From assembly GCA_910577255.1 (NCBI GenBank), contig CAJTMH010000004.1, positions 186,001 to 250,000 on the forward strand: a DNA stretch of 64,000 nucleotides. Reading direction: 5' to 3'. Position 1 is the first letter of the stretch; every line of letters starts with the position of its first letter. The position numbers and the translations under genes were made by a program. Shown here piece by piece: positions 8,785 through 16,936 of this stretch. The DNA comes from an uncultured Duncaniella sp. Lineage in GTDB: Bacteria; Bacteroidota; Bacteroidia; Bacteroidales; Muribaculaceae. Under the pieces are notes generated by a model, which did not search any database, was not told the origin of the DNA, and worked only from the letters and a program-made list of their open reading frames with translations.

Positions 8785-10125
8785 TTATTTCTTAGCAGCG
8801 GCAGCACGGGCTCGCATGATTCCCATCACTGTCGACTTGCCGAGGCGAACATAGTCGACCAACGGACGCGAAGCGGGACAAATATAGCTGCATGAACCAC
8901 ACTCTATGCAGTTGGCAATCTTCTGCTCCTCGGCTTCTTCCCACTCTTTGAGACGTGACAATGTGCTGAGCAGGAACGGTTCGAGTCCCATTGGGCAAGC
9001 CTCCACACAGGCACCGCAACGTATACAGTTCTCAGTGGGGCGACGGTGAGCATAACGCTTGTCAAGCAGTATGCCCGAAGTGCCTTTTATCATAGGGGTC
9101 TGCAGAGTGGAGGCGGTGCGTCCCATCATCGGGCCGCCGAGAATGATTTTCTCATATTCCACGCCTTCGACAAGAGTAGCGAGGATTGTGCCGAGCGACA
9201 CCCGGAGATTACGTCCGGTGTTTCCGTCATGCACTGTGAGCACACGGTCCATCAGAGGCTCGCCATAAACCACTGCCCGGTAAACGGCATAGGCTGTGGC
9301 CACATTCTGAACAATCGCGCCGGTGGCGATAGGCAGACCACCCGAAGGCACCTCTTTACCTATCACTGCCTCGATGAGCTGTTTCTCACCACCCTGAGGA
9401 TACTTGACCTGCATGGGCATCACCTCGAGTCCCGGCACTGATGCGGCAGCATCGGTGATGGCGGCTATAGCCTCAGGCTTATTGTTTTCTATCGCAATAA
9501 CGCCACGGTCAACGCCGGCCGCGCGCATAAGCAACTGCACACCTTTGACAATTTCAGGTGCATGTTCGCGCATAAGCATGTCATCACATGACAGACATGG
9601 TTCGCACTCCGCGGCATTGATTATGACCACCTCAGCCTTAGAGCCCGGAGGGGGCGACAACTTCACATGCGTTGGGAAAGTCGCGCCGCCGAGACCAACT
9701 ATGCCGGCCTCTTTGATAAGGTCGATGATGGCCTTGCCGTCAAGAGCTGCAAGTTCGGCCTCGCCACGTACAGGAGCGGCAGCTTTGATTGCAGCGGCAT
9801 CCGCTTCGCGGTCAGCCTCGTCACTCTTGATGTAGATGGCCTCCACAGGAAGTCCCTGAGGAGTCTTGCAGACATCCACCTTCATCACAGTGCCTGAGAT
9901 TGGAGTATGGATAGGAGCGGAGACAAAACCGCCGGCTTCAGCCACGCGGTCGCCACGCTTCACTTTGTCACCTTTCTTTACTATTGGTTTGGCGGGAGCG
10001 CCGATATGCTGCGCCACAGGAAGCACCACCTCCGTGGGGAGCGGCAGAGTCTCGATAGGCTTGCCGGCAGCAATCTTATTTTCAGCGGGATGCACACCGC
10101 CGATCTTGAAAGTATGGAGTTTCAT
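8785..10125 (-). CDS. rnfC: Rnf electron-transport complex subunit RnfC
   Basis: The product is 446 residues, full length for RnfC/RsxC. The N-terminal part has an RnfC barrel-sandwich region (GGVHPAENK near residue 9). The middle holds the flavin- and NADH-binding Rossmann-like domain (VGLGGATFPTHVKL, INAAECEPCLSCDD). Two [4Fe-4S] motifs end the protein: CIRCGACVEACP at 367-378 and CIECGSCSYICP at 406-417. RnfC takes electrons from NADH in a membrane complex that drives Na+ or H+ transport with ferredoxin. It follows rnfB by 15 bases. The genes that normally come next (rnfD, G, E, A) are not here. Confidence 0.96.
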   Translation of the reverse strand: MKLHTFKIGGVHPAENKIAAGKPIETLPLPTEVVLPVAQHIGAPAKPIVKKGDKVKRGDRVAEAGGFVSAPIHTPISGTVMKVDVCKTPQGLPVEAIYIKSDEADREADAAAIKAAAPVRGEAELAALDGKAIIDLIKEAGIVGLGGATFPTHVKLSPPPGSKAEVVIINAAECEPCLSCDDMLMREHAPEIVKGVQLLMRAAGVDRGVIAIENNKPEAIAAITDAAASVPGLEVMPMQVKYPQGGEKQLIEAVIGKEVPSGGLPIATGAIVQNVATAYAVYRAVVYGEPLMDRVLTVHDGNTGRNLRVSLGTILATLVEGVEYEKIILGGPMMGRTASTLQTPMIKGTSGILLDKRYAHRRPTENCIRCGACVEACPMGLEPFLLSTLSRLKEWEEAEEQKIANCIECGSCSYICPASRPLVDYVRLGKSTVMGIMRARAAAAKK

Positions 10126-10140
10126 GTCAGATAAGGCTTT

Positions 10141-11025
10141 TTATGCGGGAGTTACTTCTGGTTTGGGTTCTGCCGCCTTCGGAGCCGGAGTGGCCGGCTG
10201 CACCTTCTTCACAGGGAAGTTGGCGGTATGGATGGCATGAGTCGGACACACGTCGACACACTTGCGGCAGAGCTTACACTTCTCATAGTCGATGTACGAC
10301 AGATTGTTGGCAATCGTGATAGCTTCGTGGGTACATTCCTTAAGGCACTTCGAGCAACCGATACAAGCCACCTTACATTCCTTCATGGCCACGGCACCCT
10401 TCTCCTTATTGGAGCAGGCCACCCACACGCGCATGCCGCGCGGGCCCTTGAAACGCAATTCGATGATGGCGCGCGGACAAGCCTTGGCACAGGCTCCGCA
10501 GCCCACACATTTATCTTCTATCACCTCAGGAAGGCCGGTCTCGAAGTTCATCTTGATAGCGTCGTAAGGACATGCGGCCACACAGTCGCCACATCCCAGA
10601 CATCCGTTGGGACATCCGGTCTGTCCGGCACCAAGCGAAGCAAGCACCGCACACGAAGGAGCGCCCTCGAATCGGGCCACCTGCGGGCGCAGGTCACATG
10701 TGCCGTTACATTTAAGCACTGCGATTTTAGGTTTCGACTCGGCAGCCGTAAGCCCGACGATATCGCCGATCTGCTTCATAACCGCACTGCCCGAGGCAGG
10801 GCAGGTAAGCGAGTCAAGCGAAGTGGCATTGACACATGCCGACGCAAAGTCGCGGCATCCGCTACGGCCACAACCGCCGCAATTCGCACCCGGAAGGAGT
10901 GCTTCTACCTGATCGATACGTGGATCTTCCTGAACATGAAAACGCCGGGCCACGATGAAAAGCACCGCTGCCCCGACTATTCCGATAGTCCCGAGGACAA
11001 TGATTGATGTTACTATAATGCTCAT
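10141..11025 (-). CDS. rnfB: Rnf electron-transport complex ferredoxin subunit RnfB
   Basis: The product is 294 residues. An N-terminal membrane helix (about residues 4-25) is followed by the RnfB Fe-S domain with Cys49, Cys52 and Cys57 (CGGCGRSGC) and a fourth Cys in SLTCPA. After that come four [4Fe-4S] ferredoxin-type motifs: CGDCVAACP, CVGCGACAKACP, CIGCSKCLKEC and CKLCRKCVDVCP. RnfB passes electrons between ferredoxin and the membrane complex. The C-terminal tail is Pro/Ala/Lys-rich. It lies 16 bases after rseC and 15 before rnfC, one operon by spacing. Confidence 0.96.
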   Translation of the reverse strand: MSIIVTSIIVLGTIGIVGAAVLFIVARRFHVQEDPRIDQVEALLPGANCGGCGRSGCRDFASACVNATSLDSLTCPASGSAVMKQIGDIVGLTAAESKPKIAVLKCNGTCDLRPQVARFEGAPSCAVLASLGAGQTGCPNGCLGCGDCVAACPYDAIKMNFETGLPEVIEDKCVGCGACAKACPRAIIELRFKGPRGMRVWVACSNKEKGAVAMKECKVACIGCSKCLKECTHEAITIANNLSYIDYEKCKLCRKCVDVCPTHAIHTANFPVKKVQPATPAPKAAEPKPEVTPA

Positions 11026-11041
11026 GGTCTTAAATTATGCT

Positions 11042-11464
11042 TCAAATCTTGGTAATTTTCCAAATCATCTTCTGCGCCAGCTTGCGACGCATCTTGTAAA
11101 GGACAAGGTCATAAAGTCCTAACGCAACAAATCCCACAGCGATCGACCATCCTCCGAGGGATGGGAAACCGAGCCTCGCCCCCAGAATCACACCGACAAA
11201 TATGAGTGTAGGGAGCACCAGGGCCCACCATGTGGCCCGTAGCGTCGAACTTGAAGTGGCCGTGACCTCAACCCTGTCGCCGGGTACGAAATCGGCTGCA
11301 TGGGGAGTGTCGATGGTCAGAAGTTCGCTGCTCTTGTCCTTGGTGTTACACAAGGCCACGACGGCACATCCGTCGCAACGGCATTCGTCTTCTGTCCGGA
11401 TTATAAGGATTTTGTTACCGACACTTTCTATTACGCCTCTATGCGTTACGTTTTCTTTCTTCAT
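11042..11464 (-). CDS. rseC: RseC/SoxR-reducing-system family membrane protein
   Basis: The product is 140 residues. An N-terminal beta-rich part with a CRCDGCAVVALC cysteine cluster (about residues 28-39) is followed by two membrane helices (about 76-96 and 103-121). This is the RseC family layout; the gene commonly heads Bacteroidales rnf operons, where its exact task is not established. A perfect Bacteroides-type promoter ends only about 15 bases upstream, which makes this Met the natural start and leaves a very short leader. Confidence 0.88.
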   Translation of the reverse strand: MKKENVTHRGVIESVGNKILIIRTEDECRCDGCAVVALCNTKDKSSELLTIDTPHAADFVPGDRVEVTATSSSTLRATWWALVLPTLIFVGVILGARLGFPSLGGWSIAVGFVALGLYDLVLYKMRRKLAQKMIWKITKI

Positions 11465-11478
11465 GGCTATTGCGGTGG

Positions 11479-11510
11479 CAAAGTTAATGATTTTTCACAA
11501 GTCCGACAAA
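11479..11510 (-). promoter_or_regulatory. Promoter of rseC-rnfB-rnfC
   Basis: On the minus strand TTTG (11507-11510) is followed after exactly 20 bases by TAACTTTG (11479-11486). This is a perfect match to the known Bacteroides primary-sigma promoter (TTTG, 19-21 bases, TAnnTTTG). The expected RNA start is near 11475, about ten bases before the rseC ATG. Confidence 0.85.
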
Positions 11511-11568
11511 TAAGTGAGAGCAAAAAACTTCGCCTCACGCGTGGCGCCACCTCTCCACGCCCTCTGTT

Positions 11569-12081
11569 TCAGCGCGCCAGATGCATAGGCTGAAGCACAA
11601 AAGGCACCGGTGCCCGCAGCACTATATTCTTGTCGGATTTCACACGCTCGAATTCTCGCGCAGCATCCTCAGGTGTGGCGCAAGTAGCCGTCACGACATA
11701 GTAGAGTGGTTCGCGGGTATGCACAATGAACGCACTGTCATATCCCTGTTCCAACAGGCGTTTCCGCATCGCTTTCGCATTGAACACCTGCTTAAACTGC
11801 CCCACCACTATATTATATCGCTTCACCGTCGCGCGCGACGCTCCGCCGTCCTCGGTATAGCCGATATACTCGGTCCTCACAGGAAGCGAATCGGCACCCA
11901 CCACAAGTTTGGATGTCCGGGCACTGTTGCGTATGCGTGAATATATGGTGGAATCAAGCCCTGCCGATTCCTCGCGCTGGGCCACTGCCGCCTCGTAGGC
12001 CTGGCGGTAGTTGTTCTCGTTTGTCTTACAGCCGGTCAGCACTGCGGCCAGCACAAGGATGATAACAGGTAGACGTTTCAT
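11569..12081 (-). CDS. SPOR-domain lipoprotein
   Basis: The start is placed at MKRLPVIILVLAAVLTGC, which gives a clean lipoprotein signal with Cys18; an in-frame Met lies five codons upstream. The mature protein is about 150 residues. A linker is followed by a SPOR-type fold (about residues 90-160) with alternating YNIVVGQF and YYVVTATC strands. SPOR domains bind denuded peptidoglycan glycan at division sites. It follows ilvA by 42 bases on the same strand, so it probably shares the ilvA promoter. Its precise partner is unknown. Confidence 0.75.
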   Translation of the reverse strand: MKRLPVIILVLAAVLTGCKTNENNYRQAYEAAVAQREESAGLDSTIYSRIRNSARTSKLVVGADSLPVRTEYIGYTEDGGASRATVKRYNIVVGQFKQVFNAKAMRKRLLEQGYDSAFIVHTREPLYYVVTATCATPEDAAREFERVKSDKNIVLRAPVPFVLQPMHLAR

Positions 12082-12123
12082 ATTTTTTCGGATCAAAATG
12101 ATATTATGACACTCCGGAAACCA

Positions 12124-13329
12124 TCACTCCACCACATGGTGGCCGGCATCCGAAAGGGCCTTCTTTAACTCCGAGATGTGCTCGTTGTTGCGGGTTTCAA
12201 TCTCTATGCGCAGCAGGCAACCGTTTATCGAAGTCATGTTGGAATTTCGCTCATGGGTGACAGAGATGATGTTTGCGCCATTCTCACCAAGGATGCGGCA
12301 CACACCCGAAAGCTGTCCGGGCTTATCGCTGAGGTCAAGAGTGAGCGTACAGTTACGTCCGCTCTTCACCAATCCGCGGGTGATGACACGGTTGAGACTC
12401 GTGACGTCGATATTGCCGCCCGACACCACACATACCGTCTTCTTCCCCTTGATCGGAACCTTGTTAAACATCGCCGCTGCCACCGACACCGCGCCGGCAC
12501 CCTCGGCCACAAGTTTCTGCTGCTCGATGAGAGCCAAGATCGCAGCTGCAATCTCGTCCTCACTCACCGTAACAATCTCATCCACATATTTGTTGCAGAA
12601 GTCAAAGGTGTTCACACCCGGCTCCTTCACTGCTATGCCGTCGGCAATTGTCGACACCTGGTTGAGATGAACTCTCTCCCCCTTCCTCACCGAGTCGGCC
12701 ATAGAGGGCGCACCCTCGGCCTGCACTCCGTAGACTTTCACATCAGGCTTAAGCTGTTTGAGCGTGAACGCTATGCCGGCTATCAGGCCGCCTCCACCTA
12801 TAGGCACTATCACAGCCTCCACGTCGGGCATCTCCTCGAGAATCTCAAGTGCTATCGTGCCCTGGCCGGCTATCACCTTAAGGTCGTCAAACGGATGGAT
12901 GAATGTATAGTTGTGCTCCTTCTGGAGTTCAACGGCTTTCTGATATGCGTCGTCATACACACCAGGCACCAGACACACTTCGGCGCCAAGACGCTTTGTG
13001 GCCTCTATTTTTGAAATCGGTGCTCCGGCCGGGAGACAGATGAGCGACTTTATGCCGTTCCGGGTGGCTGCGAGCGCCACACCCTGGGCATGGTTACCTG
13101 CCGAACACGCTATCACGCCACGCTCCTTCTCCTCGGGAGTCAGCTGGGAAATCTTGTAATATGCACCGCGCAGCTTGAAGGCGCCTGTGTGCTGCAGATT
13201 CTCCGGCTTAAGATAAACTTCAGCTTCCGGATTGATTTTGGGCACCCCAATGAGGCGCGGATGGCGGGCAACATCGCGGAGCACCTGTGCGGCGCGATAA
13301 ACCTCTGAAATTTCCAATGTCTCTGACAT
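12124..13329 (-). CDS. ilvA: Threonine ammonia-lyase (threonine dehydratase)
   Basis: The product is 401 residues. The PLP lysine is Lys52 in HTGAFKLRGAYY, and the phosphate-binding glycine loop is IGGGGLIAG near residue 176. A C-terminal ACT domain (about residues 325-401) begins after GRNCTLTLDLSDKPGQ. The enzyme deaminates threonine to 2-oxobutanoate; with an ACT domain it may serve isoleucine synthesis or catabolism (TdcB-like length with regulatory tail), and sequence alone does not decide which. A perfect promoter lies 62 bases upstream. The SPOR lipoprotein follows. Confidence 0.93.
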   Translation of the reverse strand: MSETLEISEVYRAAQVLRDVARHPRLIGVPKINPEAEVYLKPENLQHTGAFKLRGAYYKISQLTPEEKERGVIACSAGNHAQGVALAATRNGIKSLICLPAGAPISKIEATKRLGAEVCLVPGVYDDAYQKAVELQKEHNYTFIHPFDDLKVIAGQGTIALEILEEMPDVEAVIVPIGGGGLIAGIAFTLKQLKPDVKVYGVQAEGAPSMADSVRKGERVHLNQVSTIADGIAVKEPGVNTFDFCNKYVDEIVTVSEDEIAAAILALIEQQKLVAEGAGAVSVAAAMFNKVPIKGKKTVCVVSGGNIDVTSLNRVITRGLVKSGRNCTLTLDLSDKPGQLSGVCRILGENGANIISVTHERNSNMTSINGCLLRIEIETRNNEHISELKKALSDAGHHVVE

Positions 13330-13390
13330 AGCGATAAGCGGTTTACATGGTTAACTTTATGCGCCACCATAAACTCATGGTAGCATACCG

Positions 13391-13422
13391 CAAAATTAGC
13401 AAATCTCCCCAAAACCACCAAA
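13391..13422 (-). promoter_or_regulatory. Promoter of ilvA
   Basis: On the minus strand TTTG (13419-13422) is followed after exactly 20 bases by TAATTTTG (13391-13398), a perfect Bacteroides-type promoter. It predicts a leader of roughly 55-60 bases before the ilvA ATG. Confidence 0.85.
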
Positions 13423-13500
13423 AGTTTTGCACCACCCTTCCAAGAGCGCCCTGGACATTCGACACCCACACACATCATGCTATCACAAGACAAACGCAAG

Positions 13501-13536
13501 CCGGTCCGGACGTGGCTTAGCCGTCGTCCGGACCGG
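13501..13536 (-). terminator. Hairpin at the end of the thioredoxin genes
   Basis: Twelve-base perfect arms, CCGGTCCGGACG at 13501-13512 and its complement at 13525-13536, enclose a 12-base loop. It lies 35 bases beyond the stop of the second thioredoxin on the minus strand. AGACA and TGTCT flank the stem and could lengthen it. T residues after the stem are few, so termination is likely but not certain. Confidence 0.6.
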
Positions 13537-13571
13537 ATGTCTGTTTATGATGTCTCAGAGACTGAAAAGCA

Positions 13572-13868
13572 TCAGACAAATCGGTCGATCATGTCCTTCA
13601 ATTCACTGTATGGCTTCTCGCCACCGTCACGCCACACCTCCTGTCCATCCTTGAAAAGAATGAATGTCGGGAAATGTTTCACGTGATATTTGTCGAGCAG
13701 GTCGGAATTCTCATCGCCGTCAATCTGAACCACATTAGCCTTTCCGGCAGTGCGCTCCTTGAGCTCAGCCATGACAGGCATCATGCGTTGGCAATGAGGA
13801 CACCATGTGGCATAAAACTCCACCATGGTGGGAACTGATCCCTGTAGTGTTTCTTCAAGATTTTTCAT
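13572..13868 (-). CDS. Thioredoxin-fold protein with CPHC active site
   Basis: The product is 98 residues and is a bare thioredoxin fold without signal peptide. The active site is WCPHC at about residues 22-26, where classical thioredoxin has WCGPC. The cis-proline is present in HFPTFILF. CPHC is the motif of DsbA-type oxidases, and in a cytoplasmic-looking thioredoxin it should raise the redox potential, though this is only an expectation. The gene follows a classical thioredoxin by 40 bases and the two are probably co-transcribed. It may be a thioredoxin paralogue with its own substrate set. Confidence 0.88.
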   Translation of the reverse strand: MKNLEETLQGSVPTMVEFYATWCPHCQRMMPVMAELKERTAGKANVVQIDGDENSDLLDKYHVKHFPTFILFKDGQEVWRDGGEKPYSELKDMIDRFV

Positions 13869-13908
13869 AAGATATCGGTTTTAGAGATTAGAGAGGGGGG
13901 AATGAATA

Positions 13909-14217
13909 TTATTTTCCGGGCTCCATCTGAATCTTTATTTTATCCTCGAGCACTTCAAGCTGCTGAAGCCCCGAAGCACGCCATTGCGGCTCTCCGTTCT
14001 TGAAAATGATAAGAGTAGGCACTGAACGCACCTGATATTTTGCCGAAAGCTCAGGATTGCGGTCCACATCCACCTTTACGATGGTTGCGGCATCACCAAC
14101 CTTTTCCTTCAGCTGATCCAGGATAGGCGACTGCATCTTGCAAGGGCCGCACCATGTAGCGAAAAAGTCGACCAACGTTGGTTTATCGCTCTTGATTATT
14201 TCATTGAAATCATTCAT
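13909..14217 (-). CDS. trxA: Thioredoxin
   Basis: The start is placed at MNDFNEIIKS, giving 102 residues, the normal thioredoxin length. An upstream in-frame Met would add 38 residues of poor composition encoded across an inverted repeat, which is unlikely. The active site is WCGPC near residues 21-25 and the cis-proline lies in RSVPTLIIF. Thioredoxin reduces disulfides in the cytoplasm using NADPH through thioredoxin reductase. The CPHC paralogue lies downstream and a DJ-1/PfpI gene upstream, so the group looks devoted to thiol or oxidative-stress chemistry. Confidence 0.95.
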   Translation of the reverse strand: MNDFNEIIKSDKPTLVDFFATWCGPCKMQSPILDQLKEKVGDAATIVKVDVDRNPELSAKYQVRSVPTLIIFKNGEPQWRASGLQQLEVLEDKIKIQMEPGK

Positions 14218-14293
14218 AATTCCTATGTTTTTTAATATGTTAAACGTGTTTATTCGGTTCTTGCCCGGCAGGTGGCCGAGTGCAAGTATAACG

Positions 14294-14327
14294 CACCCTC
14301 TCCTGCAAAAGTTTGCATGAGAGGGTG
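14294..14327. repeat. Long nested inverted repeat upstream of trxA
   Basis: CACCCTCTC at 14294-14302 pairs with GAGAGGGTG at 14319-14327. Inside, after one mismatch, TGCAAA pairs with TTTGCA around two bases. The result is a near-continuous 34-base palindrome between the DJ-1 stop and the trxA start. It could terminate the upstream transcript or be an operator for a dimeric regulator of the thioredoxins; there is no T-run to favour the first. Confidence 0.5.
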
Positions 14328-14362
14328 ACAATAAATGTTAACTTTCCTGATTCCGAGATGCC

Positions 14363-14917
14363 TTAGAGCAAAATCCCTGCGGCCACTTTGTCAGCCGCGT
14401 CCTGGCCCTTAAGTGCCTCGATGATCGAGAGCGCGAAAGGTATGGCCGAAGATGGGCCGTTGGCGGTGATGATATTGCGGTCCACCACCACACGCTGGTT
14501 CTTGTGGTAGGCGCCTCCGGCTTTCAGCGCACCTTCAAATCCGGGGTAGCATGTCGCGTCGTGACCCTCCAGGATGCCGAGCGGGGCGAGCACCACAGCA
14601 GGGGCAGCGCAGATAGCGGCGATCTTCCCTTCACGTGCATTCTGCGCCGAGAGCATTTCACAAAGCTTGGCGTTGGCTGCGAGATTGGACGACCCTGGCA
14701 TTCCGCCGGGAGTTATCAGCATGTTGGCCTCTTCGAGATTCACATCGGCGATCAGCTCATCAGCTGCCACCTCCACTCCGTGTGCGCCCTTCACGGCCAA
14801 AGTTTCATTGATTGACACTGTCACGGCATTGACGCCGGCGCGGCGCAGAAGATCAAGAGTGGCAATAGCCTCTATTTCCTCAAAGCCATCGGCCAAAAAA
14901 AGATAAGTCTTGTTCAT
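14363..14917 (-). CDS. DJ-1/PfpI family protein
   Basis: The start is placed at MNKTYLFLADGFEEIE; a Met two codons earlier is equally possible. The product is about 184 residues with the family hallmarks: the Glu of DGFEEIEA, a PGGMPGS loop and the nucleophilic Cys in AAICAAPAVV. DJ-1 relatives include protein and nucleotide deglycases, chaperones and ThiJ-type proteins, and the activity of this one cannot be stated. It lies 145 bases upstream of trxA on the same strand with an inverted repeat between. Confidence 0.88.
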   Translation of the reverse strand: MNKTYLFLADGFEEIEAIATLDLLRRAGVNAVTVSINETLAVKGAHGVEVAADELIADVNLEEANMLITPGGMPGSSNLAANAKLCEMLSAQNAREGKIAAICAAPAVVLAPLGILEGHDATCYPGFEGALKAGGAYHKNQRVVVDRNIITANGPSSAIPFALSIIEALKGQDAADKVAAGILL

Positions 14918-15089
14918 AGTCATATTCTGATTAGGGTTAGTCTTCGACAGCATTATGGCATGGCCATGACACCGAAATGGCAAATAATGACACTACCGAT
15001 GGCATCATGACCGCACTTCCGGAGCAAAGTATACGCCCGGTGATAATTTGTATCTCGCAAATGTAGCACATATTTTCGGAATCTTTTAC

Positions 15090-15097
15090 TAATTTTG
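15090..15097 (+). promoter_or_regulatory. Probable -7 promoter element for apbE
   Basis: TAATTTTG matches the TAnnTTTG element and ends 26 bases before the apbE ATG. No good TTTG lies 19-21 bases upstream, so only the downstream half of the promoter is clear. Confidence 0.5.
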
Positions 15098-15123
15098 CCG
15101 GAAATTAATATGCACAGTCATTC

Positions 15124-16140
15124 ATGAAATCACTTTTTAAACACCTTATATATATAATAGTTCTCAGCACCGCCGCTTCGTGCACCCAAACTCCCGCCTA
15201 CCGCACCATGGAAGGGGGAGTGTGGAACACCACTTTCCACATCACTTACCGCTCCGCCACTCCGCTCGATGATTCGGTGCGGGCTGTGATGCGCCAGGTG
15301 GAGATGTCGCTCTCTCCGTTCAACGATTCATCACTCATATCTCTCATCAACACCAACCGTTCCATGAAGCCCGACAGCCTCGTGAGCCGCATCCTCCTCG
15401 CTTCGCAGGATGTCAACCGTCATAGCGGTGGAGCATTCGACCCCACCGTCGCACCACTCATCAACCTATGGGGTTTCGGCTACCGCAACTCTGGCATCGA
15501 GCCTACACAGGAGGCCATCGACAGCGCATTAATGCTCGTGGGGATAACAGACTGCACACTCTCCCCATCGGGCGACATCATAAAGAAATCGCCGGAGACA
15601 GAGTTCAACTTCTCTGCCATAACCAAAGGCTACGGCTGCGACCTCGTAGGCGAAATGCTGCGTCGCAACGGATGCGAAGACTACATGGTGGAAATAGGAG
15701 GTGAGATAGCACTTTCAGGTGTCAACCCACGCGGGAAAGAATGGCGCATAATGGTCGATGCCCCCATCGACAACGACACCTCTGTGGTACACAGCCGCAT
15801 GGCTGTGATCGAGCCGGGCACCGGCGGAGTGGCCACCTCGGGCAACTACCGCAACTTCCGACGCACAGCCGAGGGGCGCGTTTGGCACACTATCAGCCCG
15901 GCCACCGGCCGGCCGGCCCACACCGACCTGCTTTCGGCCACGGTCATTGCCCCTAATGCCATGCTTGCCGACGCCTATGCCACCGCCTGCATGGCCATGA
16001 CATGTGACTCCGCTGTCATAATGCTGGTAGGAGTGCCCGACGTGGAGGCCCTGCTTGTCACCGTCGACACCATCCAAAGTCCAGATTCGCTCCCATTTGT
16101 CATCACCACCACACCAGGATTTCCCAAGATAAGCAGGTAA
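15124..16140 (+). CDS. apbE: FAD:protein FMN transferase ApbE (lipoprotein)
   Basis: The product is 338 residues with a lipoprotein signal ending at Cys20 (STAASC). The ApbE fold shows a GGAFDPTVAPLINLWGF motif (residues about 100-116), the FNFSAITKGYGCDLV segment and the GVATSGNYRNF loop. ApbE moves FMN from FAD onto Thr/Ser of target proteins in the periplasm; known targets include RnfG/RnfD and NqrB/C. Its position about 3.7 kb from rnfBC suggests, but does not prove, that Rnf is the client. It is divergent from the DJ-1 gene and has its own probable promoter. Confidence 0.94.
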   Translation: MKSLFKHLIYIIVLSTAASCTQTPAYRTMEGGVWNTTFHITYRSATPLDDSVRAVMRQVEMSLSPFNDSSLISLINTNRSMKPDSLVSRILLASQDVNRHSGGAFDPTVAPLINLWGFGYRNSGIEPTQEAIDSALMLVGITDCTLSPSGDIIKKSPETEFNFSAITKGYGCDLVGEMLRRNGCEDYMVEIGGEIALSGVNPRGKEWRIMVDAPIDNDTSVVHSRMAVIEPGTGGVATSGNYRNFRRTAEGRVWHTISPATGRPAHTDLLSATVIAPNAMLADAYATACMAMTCDSAVIMLVGVPDVEALLVTVDTIQSPDSLPFVITTTPGFPKISR

Positions 16141-16275
16141 CAGGAATGATTTCCGGCACGAATACCCGATTTTAACACTTTTAATTAACATTGTTAATCC
16201 ACTGAGCTACAACGTCAGGACGGCAGAAATATGTTAAACAACATATTTTTTAAACACATTTCCGATTATTTCCTC

Positions 16276-16283
16276 TAACTTTG
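16276..16283 (+). promoter_or_regulatory. Probable -7 promoter element of the small-ORF unit
   Basis: TAACTTTG matches TAnnTTTG. It lies about 100 bases before the first small ORF, in an AT-rich stretch. The upstream TTTG half is not evident (A/T-rich TTTTTTA instead). Confidence 0.5.
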
Positions 16284-16382
16284 CATCGGATTTAGATGTT
16301 TTATGTATGTAACAACGCTGAAGAGTCGGCGTTGAGAATTTAAGAAAGATTATTTTAGGTTTAATTAAAAATTTCTGCAACT

Positions 16383-16508
16383 ATGACCAGAATGTTTAAG
16401 GTTTTCAGAGCAGAGGTAAACAATTTCTTCCACACAATCGGAGAGCACGATAGCTTCCGCACCACCGGTGACTGTTCTATCCGTGAACACTTCGAGGAAG
16501 TGAAATAA
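16383..16508 (+). CDS. Small protein of 41 residues, unknown
   Basis: This ORF is too short for standard gene calling. It starts MTRMFKVFRAEVNN and ends REHFEEVK, basic and aromatic at the front, acidic at the end, with one Cys and no membrane segment. The next small ORF also has an R/K-MFK motif near its start and a GEH-type acidic end, so the two may be related. It lies between a promoter match with a leader hairpin and a terminator. I do not recognise the family. It may be a real small protein, a leader peptide or chance. Confidence 0.45.
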   Translation: MTRMFKVFRAEVNNFFHTIGEHDSFRTTGDCSIREHFEEVK

Positions 16509-16643
16509 CTTACCGCCCACCTCTGAACCCCTGCAAGCGTTCTCCGGAACAAAACACCAACACACGTTTATGAATTATTATCAACGAGGACGCAGAGGGA
16601 TTTTATTAACGAACTGATGTTTAACTTTTAAAATGTCCACATT

Positions 16644-16730
16644 ATGAAAGTAACGAAAATGTTCAAGAAAGTACTTGTTTGGTACTGCGAATCAGCAGCA
16701 ATGATGTATGGGGAACATCCTCACGAATAA
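16644..16730 (+). CDS. Small protein of 28 residues, unknown
   Basis: The ORF reads MKVTKMFKKVLVWYCESA and then ends MMYGEHPHE. A basic, amphipathic start (KMFKKVLVWY) is followed by one Cys and a His/Glu-rich tail. It resembles the preceding 41-residue ORF in the MFK motif and acidic/His end. It lies 135 bases after that ORF and 30 bases before a structured RNA segment and terminator. No family is recognised and translation is unproven. Confidence 0.42.
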   Translation: MKVTKMFKKVLVWYCESAAMMYGEHPHE

Positions 16731-16760
16731 CCCGACAACGCATCTTGCTCAAATTTTCCA

Positions 16761-16827
16761 GGGACATCGAACGGCTCATACGATTAATCAAAAAGCTACT
16801 CAAAAACCGACCGTTCATACTCGTCCC
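16761..16827 (+). other. Long-range RNA stem before the terminator
   Basis: GGGAC (16761-16765) can pair with GTCCC (16823-16827), and GAACGG (16769-16774) with CCGTTC (16811-16816), separated by a small internal loop. The enclosed 36 bases are A-rich. The stem lies downstream of the two small ORFs in the same presumed transcript. Confidence 0.4.
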
Positions 16828-16866
16828 CTTATTTAGACAACAAAGTCAAAGTATATAATTTTAGAG

Positions 16867-16894
16867 AATCGTGAATCGTTTTCACGATTTTTTT
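16867..16894 (+). terminator. Intrinsic terminator
   Basis: AATCGTGAA (16867-16875) pairs with TTCACGATT (16881-16889) around a five-base loop, and a run of T follows to 16894. It closes the small-ORF unit before the prolyl oligopeptidase promoter. Confidence 0.85.
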
Positions 16895-16928
16895 ATTGCC
16901 TGATTGCAAGATAGTGGGATTTTATACT

Positions 16929-16936
16929 TAATTTTG
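16929..16936 (+). promoter_or_regulatory. Probable promoter of the prolyl oligopeptidase
   Basis: TAATTTTG matches TAnnTTTG and ends 34 bases before the ATG. An ATTG at 16903-16906, 22 bases upstream, may be a weak partner half. Confidence 0.55.

Noticed and set aside
16570..16617. A 15-codon ORF between the two small ORFs
   Set aside because: It is too short, basic only by chance and shares nothing with its neighbours; I left it out.
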